Below are positions 51,587-61,114 of a DNA stretch of 64,000 bases, piece after piece (within the stretch, counting starts at the first letter, position 1; every line of letters begins with the position of its first letter). The notes beneath the pieces were generated by a model, which saw only the letters and a program-made list of their open reading frames with translations, was not told the origin of the DNA and did no database searches. The stretch lies in the NCBI GenBank assembly GCA_031376385.1, contig JANMDQ010000023.1:310001-374000 (forward strand). Reading direction: 5' to 3'. A program made the translations under genes and the position numbers. Source of the stretch: Aquisediminimonas sp031376385 (GTDB lineage Bacteria > Pseudomonadota > Alphaproteobacteria > Sphingomonadales > Sphingomonadaceae).

Positions 51587-53018
51587 CGCGGTCCCATATC
51601 ACGATAAACACCGTCAACAGAATGATCCTCAGATCCAAAAGGATCGACCAGTTATCGATATAATATTTGTCATACTCAACTCGCTTTTTGGCCCGCTCTA
51701 AGGTTTGGATTTCTCCCCGCAATCCGCGCACTTGGGCCCAGCCTGTGATGCCAGGTTTTACGCGGTGCCGGGCCATATAGCCTCTGACAGCGTCAAAATA
51801 AAATTCATCTTCCACTCGCATCTGGGTGGCATGGGGTCGGGGCCCGACAATAGACATTTCGCCGCGGAACACATTGATGATTTGAGGGATTTCATCAATG
51901 CTCAGGCGGCGGATGATCCGGCCCACCCGAGTTACACGGTCATCATGTTTGACGGTGCGCACCGCACCATCGGCGTCGCCGCGATCAGAATACATTGACC
52001 TGAACTTATATACAAAAATCTCTCTGTTGTTAAATCCGTAACGGCGCTGCTTGAACAAGATGTCGCCGCGGCTTTCGATTTTGATGGCTATGGCTGTGAT
52101 CAGCAAGATTGGTGAGAGGATGATCATGGCGGCGAGCGAGAGCGCCAGATCAAGCGCTTTTTTGAGGAGAAGGTCAAAATCCCGGATCGGCCTTTGCCAG
52201 AAACTCAGGACGGGCAACGTTCCGACAAAGTGAACGCGATATCGGGAATGAAATTCCAAGTTTTCTGATGGCACTAAGCAGACATCCAGCGCCGCGACGC
52301 TTAGTTTTTCGATAATATCATCAAATCTTGCGATTTGAATATTGGACACCACAATCATCACTTGATCCAGCTCTCCCTGCCTAGAAAGGTCGATGAGGTC
52401 TTCTATCGATCCAAGATAGGGCAAGCTATCGTAAGGGAGCAGGCCGGGACGATCTAACCGGTCATCGGCATAGCCAATCACTTTGAAATGAGGCAGTCCT
52501 TCACGGTCTCTGAGCGCCATGATCTGTGACAGCGAATGCGGATCAGCACCATAGATCGCGACACGCTGACCGATATATCCTGCATCCATAAACCAATTGG
52601 TGATGCCCCGAAATGCTTTGTGGCCGATCACAATCATCACCGCAGTGATGATTAGATAAAGGGAAACAAAAACACCAGAAAACCGGCTGGCCAAGCCGAA
52701 GAGGACAACCGTAAATCCCGCCAAAACCGTGGCAATTATGAAATCTACTAGAGAGTCCGTGCTCGACAGATCTGTCTGATTGTGAAACTTAAAATAGTAA
52801 TCGTTGGAAACTTTGATCAGCAGATAATTGATGGCCAAGACAACTGAAGCTGTTTCATGAATCGAATTTTTGTCCAGCCCCGCGAAAAAAAAGCTGAATA
52901 TGAAGCTTGAAAGAAAAAAGGAGAGGCTGAGGAGCAATAGATCGATTGTTATGCCAAGCGTACTGACAATGTTCGACGTGAACCTGACACGACGCGACGG
53001 GCTTTGAGCGCGGTTCAT
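51576..53018 (-). CDS. Undecaprenyl-phosphate sugar phosphotransferase (polyprenyl glycosylphosphotransferase)
   Basis: 480-residue initiating transferase. N-terminal four membrane helices, a nucleotide-binding-like middle domain (VAIYGADPHSLSQI), then the catalytic bacterial sugar transferase domain: KALDLALSLAAMIILSPILL, VYKFRSMYSD, RRLSIDEIPQIINV, GEMSIVGPRPHA and KPGITGWAQVRG. It loads the first sugar-1-phosphate (usually glucose or galactose) on undecaprenyl phosphate. ATGA overlap with the upstream TPR gene. Confidence 0.94.
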   Translation of the reverse strand: MNRAQSPSRRVRFTSNIVSTLGITIDLLLLSLSFFLSSFIFSFFFAGLDKNSIHETASVVLAINYLLIKVSNDYYFKFHNQTDLSSTDSLVDFIIATVLAGFTVVLFGLASRFSGVFVSLYLIITAVMIVIGHKAFRGITNWFMDAGYIGQRVAIYGADPHSLSQIMALRDREGLPHFKVIGYADDRLDRPGLLPYDSLPYLGSIEDLIDLSRQGELDQVMIVVSNIQIARFDDIIEKLSVAALDVCLVPSENLEFHSRYRVHFVGTLPVLSFWQRPIRDFDLLLKKALDLALSLAAMIILSPILLITAIAIKIESRGDILFKQRRYGFNNREIFVYKFRSMYSDRGDADGAVRTVKHDDRVTRVGRIIRRLSIDEIPQIINVFRGEMSIVGPRPHATQMRVEDEFYFDAVRGYMARHRVKPGITGWAQVRGLRGEIQTLERAKKRVEYDKYYIDNWSILLDLRIILLTVFIVIWDRDAY

Positions 53019-54649
53019 GTGCAGCTAGGTCCCTTTGATCCACAATCGACTTTCAAATTACCAAACAGGCCGCCGCGCCTAGGTGTGCCGGGACGAGTGT
53101 CAATTGTGAAGACGGATTGGGCTTCGGTCAGGCCTGCCAAAGCTTGCGACGCGCAGCTGCTGTCTTGCCCGGTCCGACACAGTCCCATTAGCATTTGCCA
53201 TCCCTTAACTGATGAGGGATTGGCACGGGTAAATCGGCGCGCAACATCAATGGCGCGCGGCGCCATTCCCTGCCGGACTAAAAATGCGGTATAGGTTTCG
53301 GCCATCGCTGTGCTTTGAGGCATTGCGCCGAACCCCTCTTCTAAGCTCTGCAAAGCGCGAATTTTCCCATCCCGCTGCATAATGATAGAAGCGAGCAAAG
53401 CTCTGGCCCGCTCATTTTCCGGCATGTTTGACACGACAAGTTGAGCATCCTCCAATGCCCCTGCCAGATTCCCCCTTTTTTGCCTGATGATGCTTCGGAC
53501 TAAGCGCGCTTCGTCATTGGCTTGGTCATCCATAAGGATATCATTGACAGCAGCATCTGCTTGGCGAGCTTTCCCAGAGAGCAACAGCGCATGAGCATTT
53601 AACGCTGCCGCCTCCAAACGCGTTTGCGCGTCTTCACTGGCCAATAAAGGCTGCAAGAGCAAACTGACAGGCTGAGCATCGTTCCTGCCTATGAAGTAGC
53701 GTGCAGTTTCAGTCCGTAACAAGGGAGACCCTGTTTGGGATATTTGCTTCAGCTGCTCCGGTGATAGCGGGGTCTGATCATAATCCGACCAGGTTTGAGT
53801 CGCCGTCACGATCAAATTATAGGTGGCGGGCTTCGCAGTGATGGCACCGTAGATCCGGTTCCGCGCCTCTGCGCTATTGCCGCCACGGTAAAGGATTTGC
53901 GCATAGTCGAGGATGGTTTGTCCGTCTTCTGGGCGTTTCGCAATCAAGGCGGGATAAGCCTGATTGATCGCTGAAAAATCACCAAGGCGGCGGTTGAGTT
54001 CAATTAATGTGACAAGTGAGGCTTCTGTCCGCTCTGCAATAGGTATGCGGCTTTCGATGAAGGCCACAGCCTCAGAAAACTTTCCCTGCAGGGCATAAGC
54101 ACGAGCGACAAGAATGATGCCAAATTCATCGCGAGGGTTGAGCTTCAGGATGGCCTGCGCATGTTCATTGGCCTCGTTAGCTTTACCTTTTTCAAGGGCT
54201 ACTAAACCTTTCACGAGAAGCGCGCGGGTGGAGCTTGGATCAAGGACAAGTATGCGATCCGCCATCTCTTCTGATCGCCGGTAATCGCCGATTTGAAAGC
54301 CGATTTCCGACACAAGCTGAAGCGCCTCCAAATTGCTGGCATCAAGCTCAATAACGCGAGAATAAGCCTGATAGGCTTCCAAGAGCCTGTCTTGCCGCAT
54401 CGAAATGGCGGCGAGCAGCTGCCAGTAAGTTACTTCGCTATCCCGTTTTTGAACCGCTAGCCGAGCCAAACGCTCCGCCTCTGCTAGATTGCCGCTTTCA
54501 AATGCCGATATGGACTGCTGCGCAGCAACAGCCGCCTCTTGCTGACGATCTGCGCAACTCACCAACAAAGTGAGTGCAACATATGTTGCGCCGAACGCTT
54601 TTACGCCACGCAAACCAAACCTGCCTAGCACTGGCACTATAGTCCCCAT
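53015..54649 (-). CDS. TPR lipoprotein of the exopolysaccharide/exosortase locus
   Basis: 544 residues from ATG 54649 (TTG 54673 is an alternative). A lipobox LLVSC places the mature Cys about residue 32. The rest is a long array of TPR units (AEAERLARLAVQKRDSEVTY, AYQAYSRVIELDASNLEAL, ANEHAQAILKLNPRDEFG, ...). It resembles the PrsT-like TPR proteins of PEP-CTERM/exosortase loci. Probably a periplasmic scaffold for polymer export. First gene of the nine-gene leftward operon; divergent from the wza-like gene with 217 bases between starts. Confidence 0.85.
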   Translation of the reverse strand: MGTIVPVLGRFGLRGVKAFGATYVALTLLVSCADRQQEAAVAAQQSISAFESGNLAEAERLARLAVQKRDSEVTYWQLLAAISMRQDRLLEAYQAYSRVIELDASNLEALQLVSEIGFQIGDYRRSEEMADRILVLDPSSTRALLVKGLVALEKGKANEANEHAQAILKLNPRDEFGIILVARAYALQGKFSEAVAFIESRIPIAERTEASLVTLIELNRRLGDFSAINQAYPALIAKRPEDGQTILDYAQILYRGGNSAEARNRIYGAITAKPATYNLIVTATQTWSDYDQTPLSPEQLKQISQTGSPLLRTETARYFIGRNDAQPVSLLLQPLLASEDAQTRLEAAALNAHALLLSGKARQADAAVNDILMDDQANDEARLVRSIIRQKRGNLAGALEDAQLVVSNMPENERARALLASIIMQRDGKIRALQSLEEGFGAMPQSTAMAETYTAFLVRQGMAPRAIDVARRFTRANPSSVKGWQMLMGLCRTGQDSSCASQALAGLTEAQSVFTIDTRPGTPRRGGLFGNLKVDCGSKGPSCT

Positions 54650-54866
54650 TGTTAGGAAAGCCCCGAACCGCAATCAAACTGATATGATGATTTACTAATA
54701 CGCTGCGAGTTTTTCTCTATTGCATTGCGCGCCAACATCCAAGTCAGAAACCGATTGAAAGCAAATGGATTGTTTCATTCGGGGACCGCGTGTAGATGGT
54801 GACTGCGGTGTTAAGCGATAAGCAGATGTTTTCGCGCGAGTTTAAGCCAAAAACGGGGGTAACTAA

Positions 54867-55496
54867 ATGATGCTGCGTGTGAGTCGAATCTGGCCTGCTG
54901 TTAAGGCCATAACCGTCACCATCATTGCGAGCATAACCTTCATTGCTTCCCCGCACACTGCTGCTGCGCAAGCGACAGTAGAACCCCTTCGACCTTATTC
55001 GATCAATCCGGGCGATGAAATTGAAGTCTATGTTTGGGGCGAAGAGCGGCTCCAGCGCGTGATCCGGATTTTGCCCGATGGCACTTTTTCTTTTCCTTTG
55101 GTTGGCAAGGTTAGTGCTGTTGGCAAAATGCCGTCGGAGCTCGAAGCGATTATTTCCAAGGGCTTGGAAAGCCAGTATCGGGGGCAAGTTCCGCAAGTAA
55201 CAGTATCCGTGAGGAACCCTTCCGGCTTGCAATTCTCCGTTGCTGGTAAAGTGAAGTCCCCTGGGACATTCTCACCGGGACGATATGTGAATCTGCTGGA
55301 AGCGCTCAGTTTTGCGGGCGGTCCGGGAGAGTTTGCAAACTTGGACAGCGTCACGATTGTCAGAAAGTCGGGCAACCGATTGATAACGATTCGGACGAAA
55401 TTGGCTGCGGCTTTCAAAGGCGGATTTGGTGGGCGAGATATTGATCCCGCCAGCATCCCGCAGATCGAAAGCGGTGATACGGTGATTGTGCCGTGA
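54867..55496 (+). CDS. Polysaccharide export protein (Wza-like)
   Basis: 209-residue exported protein. ATG 54867 follows GGGGGT. Signal peptide to about residue 36 (HTAAAQA). The Poly_export domain begins YSINPGDEIEVYVWGEERL and is followed by LPDGTFSFPLVGKV; an SLBB domain has FSVAGKVKSPGTFSPGRYVN. It forms the outer-membrane export channel or its periplasmic ring. It lacks a clear lipobox and the C-terminal Wza helix, so the barrel protein encoded next may supply the membrane part. First gene of the rightward export operon. Confidence 0.92.
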   Translation: MMLRVSRIWPAVKAITVTIIASITFIASPHTAAAQATVEPLRPYSINPGDEIEVYVWGEERLQRVIRILPDGTFSFPLVGKVSAVGKMPSELEAIISKGLESQYRGQVPQVTVSVRNPSGLQFSVAGKVKSPGTFSPGRYVNLLEALSFAGGPGEFANLDSVTIVRKSGNRLITIRTKLAAAFKGGFGGRDIDPASIPQIESGDTVIVP

Positions 55497-55528
55497 TGAA
55501 TGATGAACCGTCCAAAAGGACCCGATTG

Positions 55529-56725
55529 ATGACACACGTCAACAAATGTTTTGGAACAATGGCTTCCCTTTGGGCGCTGTTTCACGGCGGGGCGGCCTAT
55601 GCCGAAGTGACGGCAAGTGCAGAAGTGTCGGCGCGAGCACAAGCCTCAACCAACCCCTATTTATCGTCAGGTGAAGATACCGGCTCCGGCGCTTTTGTGC
55701 TCAGTCTGTCCCCCACGATAGCAGCAGGCGATGAAGTCACGTCATTCAAGCTGACGGGCCGGGTGACGCATACTGAATTTTCCCGTCGGTATGATGCTGC
55801 CACAAATTACGGCGTCACCGGCGCGCTGACCCAAAAAGTGGCGCCTAATCTGGACATGAAGGCTTCGATTGGCTTTGACAGTGTGATTGTCGATTCTGGT
55901 GACATTTTAACGCCGACAATTGTTGGTGATTTAATAGGTGGTCCTGCTGTCGTACCCGGTGACACAACCCTAAATGGGCTACAGCAGCGGCGTGAATTCT
56001 TCAATGGCGATGTTGATTTTCGGTATCGCGCGACAGGGCGTGATCTTATCGATTTTGGCGGCTCCTTCGGCATTGTGCGCTTCCCCAGCGGCACGCTGGT
56101 CAGGGATTATGACTCGATCGGATATCGTGCAGGCTATGGCCGCAAAATATCGGACGCCCTTACCGTCGGCTTTTCTGGAAGCGCCAGCCAAACCGACTAT
56201 CGCCAACAAGTGATTGGCGACTCCCGGTCTTATGCGCTGCAAGGCACAGTGAGCGCTCGTTTTGGCTCACGGTGGACCGTGCAGGCCTCCGCTGGTCCAA
56301 GCTTCGCCTCGATTAAAACTGCTGTTGGCCGGGTGCGGCAGACCAGTTTCGGCGGCAGTCTCAACATGTGCAATGGCGATGCGATTGCCCGCACCTGTGT
56401 TTTTGCGTCCCGATCTTATCAGCCCAGTGCGTTGGGAGGCGTTCGCCCGCTGACCAATTGGGGGGCGAGCCATTCACGGCGTCTCGATGAGCGCAGTGAT
56501 ATACAAGCCAGCGCCAGCTTTGGCCGCGCGCAACTGGGCCTAGTGGGCTTGGCGCGTTCGAACGGGTTTGCGCGGGCTGATCTCACTTATAATCGCAGGT
56601 TCAGTCCGACGATCAAAGGCTATGCTTCAGTTGGATATGCAGATAGTTTTCGCGATGTCATCAACAGGCGTGCCAATGCACAGTTTAACCTTGGTGTGAC
56701 TTATCTATTTGGGCGTCGGGCGTGA
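55529..56725 (+). CDS. Outer-membrane beta-barrel protein (BBP2-like)
   Basis: About 398 residues. ATG 55529 is preferred: AAGGA lies upstream and a signal peptide results (ends AAYAEV); ATG 55496 overlapping the wza stop is an alternative. The mature protein is full of alternating beta-strand patterns (FKLTGRVTHTEFSRRYDAA, YKVFGSFG-like, RADLTYNRRFSPTIKGYASV) and ends NLGVTYLFGRRA with aromatic-rich strands. Such porin-like proteins accompany Wza-like genes in sphingomonad and rhizobial polymer loci. Overlaps the next gene by four bases. Confidence 0.85.
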   Translation: MTHVNKCFGTMASLWALFHGGAAYAEVTASAEVSARAQASTNPYLSSGEDTGSGAFVLSLSPTIAAGDEVTSFKLTGRVTHTEFSRRYDAATNYGVTGALTQKVAPNLDMKASIGFDSVIVDSGDILTPTIVGDLIGGPAVVPGDTTLNGLQQRREFFNGDVDFRYRATGRDLIDFGGSFGIVRFPSGTLVRDYDSIGYRAGYGRKISDALTVGFSGSASQTDYRQQVIGDSRSYALQGTVSARFGSRWTVQASAGPSFASIKTAVGRVRQTSFGGSLNMCNGDAIARTCVFASRSYQPSALGGVRPLTNWGASHSRRLDERSDIQASASFGRAQLGLVGLARSNGFARADLTYNRRFSPTIKGYASVGYADSFRDVINRRANAQFNLGVTYLFGRRA

Positions 56726-58182
56726 CAGGTGCATCTGATCCTATGAATGAAGAAGGCGGCGGCCTCCCTCTTCTGTCACATCTGCCTGCGATTGCGCGTC
56801 AGCGAAAATGGTGGTTGATCATCCCCGCCGTTTTGCTGTCGCTGGCTGGCCTTGCGGCGGCTTTGCTCTTGCCGACACGGTATCAATCCGTTGCCGTTCT
56901 CCTTGTTGAATCCCCGCAACTGCCAGAGGCTATAGCCGGCGCCCCTTCGGCAGATGTGGTCGACCGTCGGATTGCCAAGATCAGGCAACAAGTGCTCAGC
57001 CGCCCTGATCTGATTGAGATTATCCAAAAGCTGGACCTTTATACAAAAAAGCGATCCTCGACGCCGCTTTCGACCATCATTGACGAGATGCGCAAGGCAG
57101 TGACGATTGCGCCTGTGGGGGCAGAAATTCAGGAGAATTCGGGCGGTCGATCCAGTACCATCGCCTTCTCCATGACATTTGAATATTCCGAAGCCAGCAA
57201 AGCGCAAGGCGTTGCACAGGAACTTGTAGACCGTGTTTTGAAGATCGACTCGATCAAAAATGCTGAACAAGCCGCCAACACAGTGCAGTTTCTGACTGAC
57301 CAAGCCACAGATTTACAAACGCAGATCGCGCTCCTCGAAACGCAGATATCGGGCATCAAGGCCAGAAACGGCTCAACTCTGTCGGGTGCTAATACCATGA
57401 TGATGGGCAGCAACACGGGCAGCATTGACGCTCAGATTGCCGCCCTGCAACGGGACAATGCCCAGTTAAACAATCAGCGTGACCTGACAAAGACTGCCGC
57501 TGTGCGTGATCCGCTGGTGGCCAATGCTGAGGCGCAACTGGCCGCCGCGCGCGCGGTCTATGTTGACACTCACCCCGATGTGCAGATCGCACGGCAGCGT
57601 CTGGCCGAGGCCAAGGAGCTTGCGGGCCGCACCGTCGCGAACTTGCCGGTGGATACAATCGCGTCTCAAGTTGCGTTTAATAATTCTCAAATTGCCGCAC
57701 TTCAGGCCGCAAGAAACCGGGAGTCGTCGCAGAGCGCGGCAGTGCTGAGCGCGCAAGCCAAGGCTCCAGCAGTCATGGAACAAGTGGCACAATTGCAGCA
57801 GCGTCTTGAAGGGTTAAACAGTCAGTATCAGCTCGTTTCGTCGCGGATGATGACGGCCAAGGCGGGTCAAAAAATGGACGATGAACAAAAGGGGGAACGG
57901 CTGTCTCTGGTCGATCCGCCGATTGTTCCCGATGAACCGAGCTGGCCCAATCGTCCCAAGTTCATTCTCGGCGGCCTTATGGCCGGATTGGGCTTGGGCT
58001 TCCTTCTGATGCTGGGCATTGAACTGATCCAGCGCCCCATCCGCGGGCTAGAGGGCGTGAAATCGGCCACGGGGACTGCTCCGTTGGTGGCATTGCCGTC
58101 CCTGTCAGTGCAGAAGAAAAAGCAAAAATTCTTTGATCGCTTCCTATCCTTGTGGAAAAGACGGTCGAAGTCACAAGCTTAA
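56722..58182 (+). CDS. Chain-length determinant / polysaccharide co-polymerase (GumC/Wzz family)
   Basis: 486-residue inner-membrane protein. Wzz domain at the N-terminus with a first membrane helix (WWLIIPAVLLSLAGLAAALL), a long periplasmic coiled coil (FLTDQATDLQTQIALLETQI; AQLAAARAVYVDTHPDVQ) and a C-terminal helix (FILGGLMAGLGLGFLLMLGI) preceded by the Pro-rich PPIVPDEPSWPNRP motif. GTG 56722 overlaps the barrel gene stop; ATG 56743 is an alternative. It is the membrane partner of the kinase encoded next and sets polymer length. Confidence 0.93.
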   Translation: MTGASDPMNEEGGGLPLLSHLPAIARQRKWWLIIPAVLLSLAGLAAALLLPTRYQSVAVLLVESPQLPEAIAGAPSADVVDRRIAKIRQQVLSRPDLIEIIQKLDLYTKKRSSTPLSTIIDEMRKAVTIAPVGAEIQENSGGRSSTIAFSMTFEYSEASKAQGVAQELVDRVLKIDSIKNAEQAANTVQFLTDQATDLQTQIALLETQISGIKARNGSTLSGANTMMMGSNTGSIDAQIAALQRDNAQLNNQRDLTKTAAVRDPLVANAEAQLAAARAVYVDTHPDVQIARQRLAEAKELAGRTVANLPVDTIASQVAFNNSQIAALQAARNRESSQSAAVLSAQAKAPAVMEQVAQLQQRLEGLNSQYQLVSSRMMTAKAGQKMDDEQKGERLSLVDPPIVPDEPSWPNRPKFILGGLMAGLGLGFLLMLGIELIQRPIRGLEGVKSATGTAPLVALPSLSVQKKKQKFFDRFLSLWKRRSKSQA

Positions 58183-58230
58183 GTGGTGCGTTCACGCGCT
58201 GCTTTCGTGCTGAAAATTTAGGAACTCACC

Positions 58231-59013
58231 GTGTCTTTGGAAATACCAGGTCAATTTCGGGGCGCACAAAACCTCCGGGCAGATGAAATTGAATCGCTAC
58301 CGATTGTCGAGGCGGATTTAGACGCGCTGGAACAGCAGGCCATCGTCGGGTTTAATTCGCGTGACAAAAGGTCACGGCCTTTCAATTTGCTCCGAACCCA
58401 GATTTTGCGAAAGATGCGGGAACGGAAATGGAAAACATGCGCCATCACGTCCGGCGCGCCCAACGCGGGAAAATCCTTCGTCACAGCCAATCTTGCAGCG
58501 GCACTGGGCCAGCTTTCGGACGTTAAAGTCCTTGTGTTTGACCTTGATCTGCGCCGCGCGTCCATTGGGGAGCGGATGGGCGTCGACACGGACAAGGGCA
58601 TGGCAGAATATCTCGACGGATCAGTGGATAGGCTGGCGGACATTGGCAAGCGAGTGATGCCGCTTAATGTCGCGCTCTTTCCCAGCCATCCCGCAGCGAT
58701 CAATTCGGCCGAATTGCTGGTGAGTGACCGGCTGCCCAAATTGGTTGAGTCGATCCGCCACTTGCCCGACGATTATATTGCACTGCTGGATTTGCCGCCT
58801 GTTTTTGCCAATGATGATGCAATGGCGATCATTCAGCATGTTGATTGCTACCTCTTCGTGATTGAAGAAGGCCAAACGACGAAGGGCCAAGTGATAGATT
58901 CGATCAATCTGCTGTCGCCTGCCGAATGTATTGGGACAGTGCTCAACCGCTATATCGAGCATTCAGGTGATTCCTTCGGCTATTCCGACAATTATGAGCA
59001 TTATTATAATTGA
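58231..59013 (+). CDS. Tyrosine-protein kinase (BY-kinase, CpsD/CapB type)
   Basis: 260-residue cytoplasmic kinase. Walker A at residues 74-82 (SGAPNAGKS), Walker A' LVFDLDLRR (101-109), Walker B region YIALLDLPPVF. The C-terminus has a tyrosine cluster (Tyr 251, 255, 258, 259), the usual autophosphorylation tail. With the chain-length protein it makes a split Wzc that controls polymer assembly. GTG start. Last gene of the export operon; no close hairpin terminator is obvious. Confidence 0.92.
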   Translation: MSLEIPGQFRGAQNLRADEIESLPIVEADLDALEQQAIVGFNSRDKRSRPFNLLRTQILRKMRERKWKTCAITSGAPNAGKSFVTANLAAALGQLSDVKVLVFDLDLRRASIGERMGVDTDKGMAEYLDGSVDRLADIGKRVMPLNVALFPSHPAAINSAELLVSDRLPKLVESIRHLPDDYIALLDLPPVFANDDAMAIIQHVDCYLFVIEEGQTTKGQVIDSINLLSPAECIGTVLNRYIEHSGDSFGYSDNYEHYYN

Positions 59014-59147
59014 GCGCTGATCCGACGGCACTTGGCGTGGCGGCTTGATGCAGGTTTGCGGATTGCTGGTCTTAAAGTGATAACGTTGCAGAGCAAAATA
59101 GGCTTTGCTATCGCCTTTGGGGTGGGTGAACGGCCAATTTTTGGCCA

Positions 59148-59194
59148 CGCATTTTTTCAAAGTTGTGTAAAGTTGTGCCACTCGTGCACTTTCT
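59148..59194. repeat. CAAAGTT/AAAGTTGTGCC repeat block, copy B
   Basis: Aligns with 33501-33545. The distance from the block start to the LexA-type box is 157 bases in both places, and weaker similarity continues between them (a purine-rich GAGGGAGG/GGGGAGAG patch and a CACGTG/CGCGTG patch at similar offsets). Confidence 0.7.
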
Positions 59195-59304
59195 TTTGCT
59201 CCGACATATCCGCGATACCGATGCACAAAAACGAGACTCAGAACATTCTGTCCTGCACGCCGAGGGAGGGATTCATCAGCAATAGTCACGTGTCAACGCA
59301 TTAA

Positions 59305-59319
59305 GAACATATAATGAAC
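59305..59319. promoter_or_regulatory. LexA-type (SOS) box B, apparently orphan
   Basis: GAAC-ATATAAT-GAAC, exact match to GTTC-N7-GTTC on the other strand. As at box A, it is followed by TTTGTCAAG. It lies between two gene 3' ends, so the gene it once controlled may have been lost or displaced by the adjoining pseudogene (inference). Confidence 0.6.
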
Positions 59320-59410
59320 ATATTTACTTTGTCAAGCGGAAAGTTGGCAAGAAAGATCCTATATTACAAGAGAAAGATGGGATTCTGGGTCGGCTGAACT
59401 TCGACTGTCG

Positions 59411-61114
59411 CTAACCTCGCCGCCAGCCCGGCCCCTTGAGGAAGCGCCCTGGTCGCGCGTCGGTATGTTCTCCGCCGCGCAGCACCGCGACACCGTTGAC
59501 CAGTACGTCGGAGACCCCAACCGCGTAAGAGTGCGGCTTGTCATAAGTCGCGGTGTCGGCGATCTTGGCCGGGTCAAACACCACCACGTCAGCGGCATAG
59601 CCCGCCGCGAGCCGCCCGCGCCCTTTGATTCCGATCTGCTGGGCTGGCAGCGAGGTGAGGCGACGGATGCCCTCGGCCAGCCCGATGACCTTGTTCTTCG
59701 CGCACATATTTGCCAAGGAACCGCGCGAAATTGCCATAGGTGCGGGGGTGCGTGCTCTTGAGCAGGAACTTGCCTTCCGGCGCCATCGATCCGGCATCGG
59801 AGCCGAGCATAGTCCAGGGCCACTGGATGTTCTTGCGGATATTCTCCTCGGTCATCAGGAAATAGACCGCATCAACCCGGCTGTCGTCCTCGATGACCAG
59901 ATCGATGATTATATCCTCGGGGCTGGTCCCACGCTGCGCCGCAACCTGCGCCAACGTCATGCCAGTGAGTGGCTTCTGTTTCGGGTTTTTGAACCCGATC
60001 AGCAGCACTCGCTCGGGCGACCCGGCTTCGCGCAGCAGGTTCTCCCAGCCTTGTGGGGTACCGCGCATCTCGGCGACCACCCGGGCGCGGATTGCGGGGT
60101 CTTTGAGCCGCGCCACTAAAGCGTCGTGCCCGCCCTGCTGCACCCATAGCGGCATCGTGGCATAAAGCCCGGTCGACCCGGCGGTGTAGGTATAAAGATT
60201 GGCCGAGACATCAACGCCCGCACGCCGCGCTGCGTCCATCCGCGCAAGGCCGGCATCCGCCTTGCCCCAGTTGTCCTTGCCCGAAGGCTTGATGTGGTAC
60301 ATCTGCACTCGCGCCTTGGCCCGCCGCCCGATTTCGATCAGCTCATCGATCGATTCGAGGTAGCCCCCGGCCTCGCTGCGCATGTGGCTGATATAGCCGC
60401 CGCCGAATTCGGCCGCCGCCTGCGTCAGTGCGACCAGCTCGTCGGTGTTGGCAAAGTTGCCGGGGGCATAGATCAGCGAAGAGCCGACCCCAAGTGCGCC
60501 GCCCCGCATTTCGGCGCGGACCAAGTCCTGCATCCGGCGCAGCTGTTCGGGCGTGGGGCGGACATCGTCATAGCCGACTTCATGCTGCCGCACAGTCGTC
60601 GCCCCGACGAAAGAAGCGACGTTGCACGAAACGCCCTTGGCTTCGAGGAAGCCGAGACAGTCCGCCAGCGAAGTCCAGCCAATGTCGAACTTGATTTCGC
60701 CCTGTTCCTTGCGCTCACGCCGTTTCATCTCGGCGTTGAGTGGCCCCATCGACCAGCCTTCGCCCATCACCTCAAGCGTAACCCCCTGCCGGATATCGCT
60801 TTGCGAGCGGCCGTCCTCGATCAGGCGTCATTCGCCCAAGAGAGCATGTTGATGAATCCCGGCGCGACCGCCTGCCCACGCGCGTCGATTTCAAGCGCGG
60901 CGCTGGCCGAGCGGAGGTTGCCGATCGCGGCGATCTTGTCATCGACGATCCCCAGATCGGCCTCGCGCGGCGCTCCGCCGAGTCCGTCGAACAGCGCACC
61001 GCCGCGCACTATGACATCATAACGTCCTGATCGCCGCGCTTCGGCAATGGCGGGTGAGGTGGCGATCGCGGCAAGGCCGGCAGTGCAGGCGCGGCGGGTG
61101 GAGGCGAATTTCGT
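59411..61114 (-). pseudogene. D-aminoacylase-like amidohydrolase, broken by two frameshifts
   Basis: Remnant of an N-acyl-D-amino-acid deacylase family enzyme (about 565 codons). Three segments in different frames join into one protein: an exported N-terminus (TRRACTAGLAAIATSPAIA signal, YDVIVRGGALFDGLGG, AVAPGFINMLSWANDA), a middle part (GVTLEVMGEGWSMGP, GGGYISHMRSEAGGYLESID, VQMYHIKPSGKDNWGKAD, MLGSDAGSMAPEG) and a C-terminus (RLTSLPAQQIGIKGRGRLAAGYAADVVVF-type end, split here). Frameshift 1 near 60820-60826 is a one-base loss (GACGCC-TGATCGAG); frameshift 2 near 59688-59700 is a one-base gain. The codon at the expected start (61112-61114) is ACG. It is visibly GC-richer than its neighbours, suggesting acquisition from elsewhere. 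Confidence 0.88.

Larger units (their letters stand above)
59014..59410. other. Intergenic region with orphan SOS box
   Basis: 397 bases between the 3' end of the BY-kinase gene and the 3' end of a pseudogene. It contains a small palindrome GGCCAA/TTGGCC (59132-59146), the CAAAGTT repeat block (59148-59194) and a LexA-type box (59305-59319). No gene start lies within reach of the box. A minus-strand frame across the repeat block is open but unconvincing. Confidence 0.7.

Noticed and set aside
58963..59289. 108-codon minus-strand frame after the BY-kinase gene
   Set aside because: Overlaps the kinase 3' end and the CAAAGTT repeat; no ribosome site or family. The similar block at 33501 contains an in-frame stop, so the shared part is not conserved as coding.
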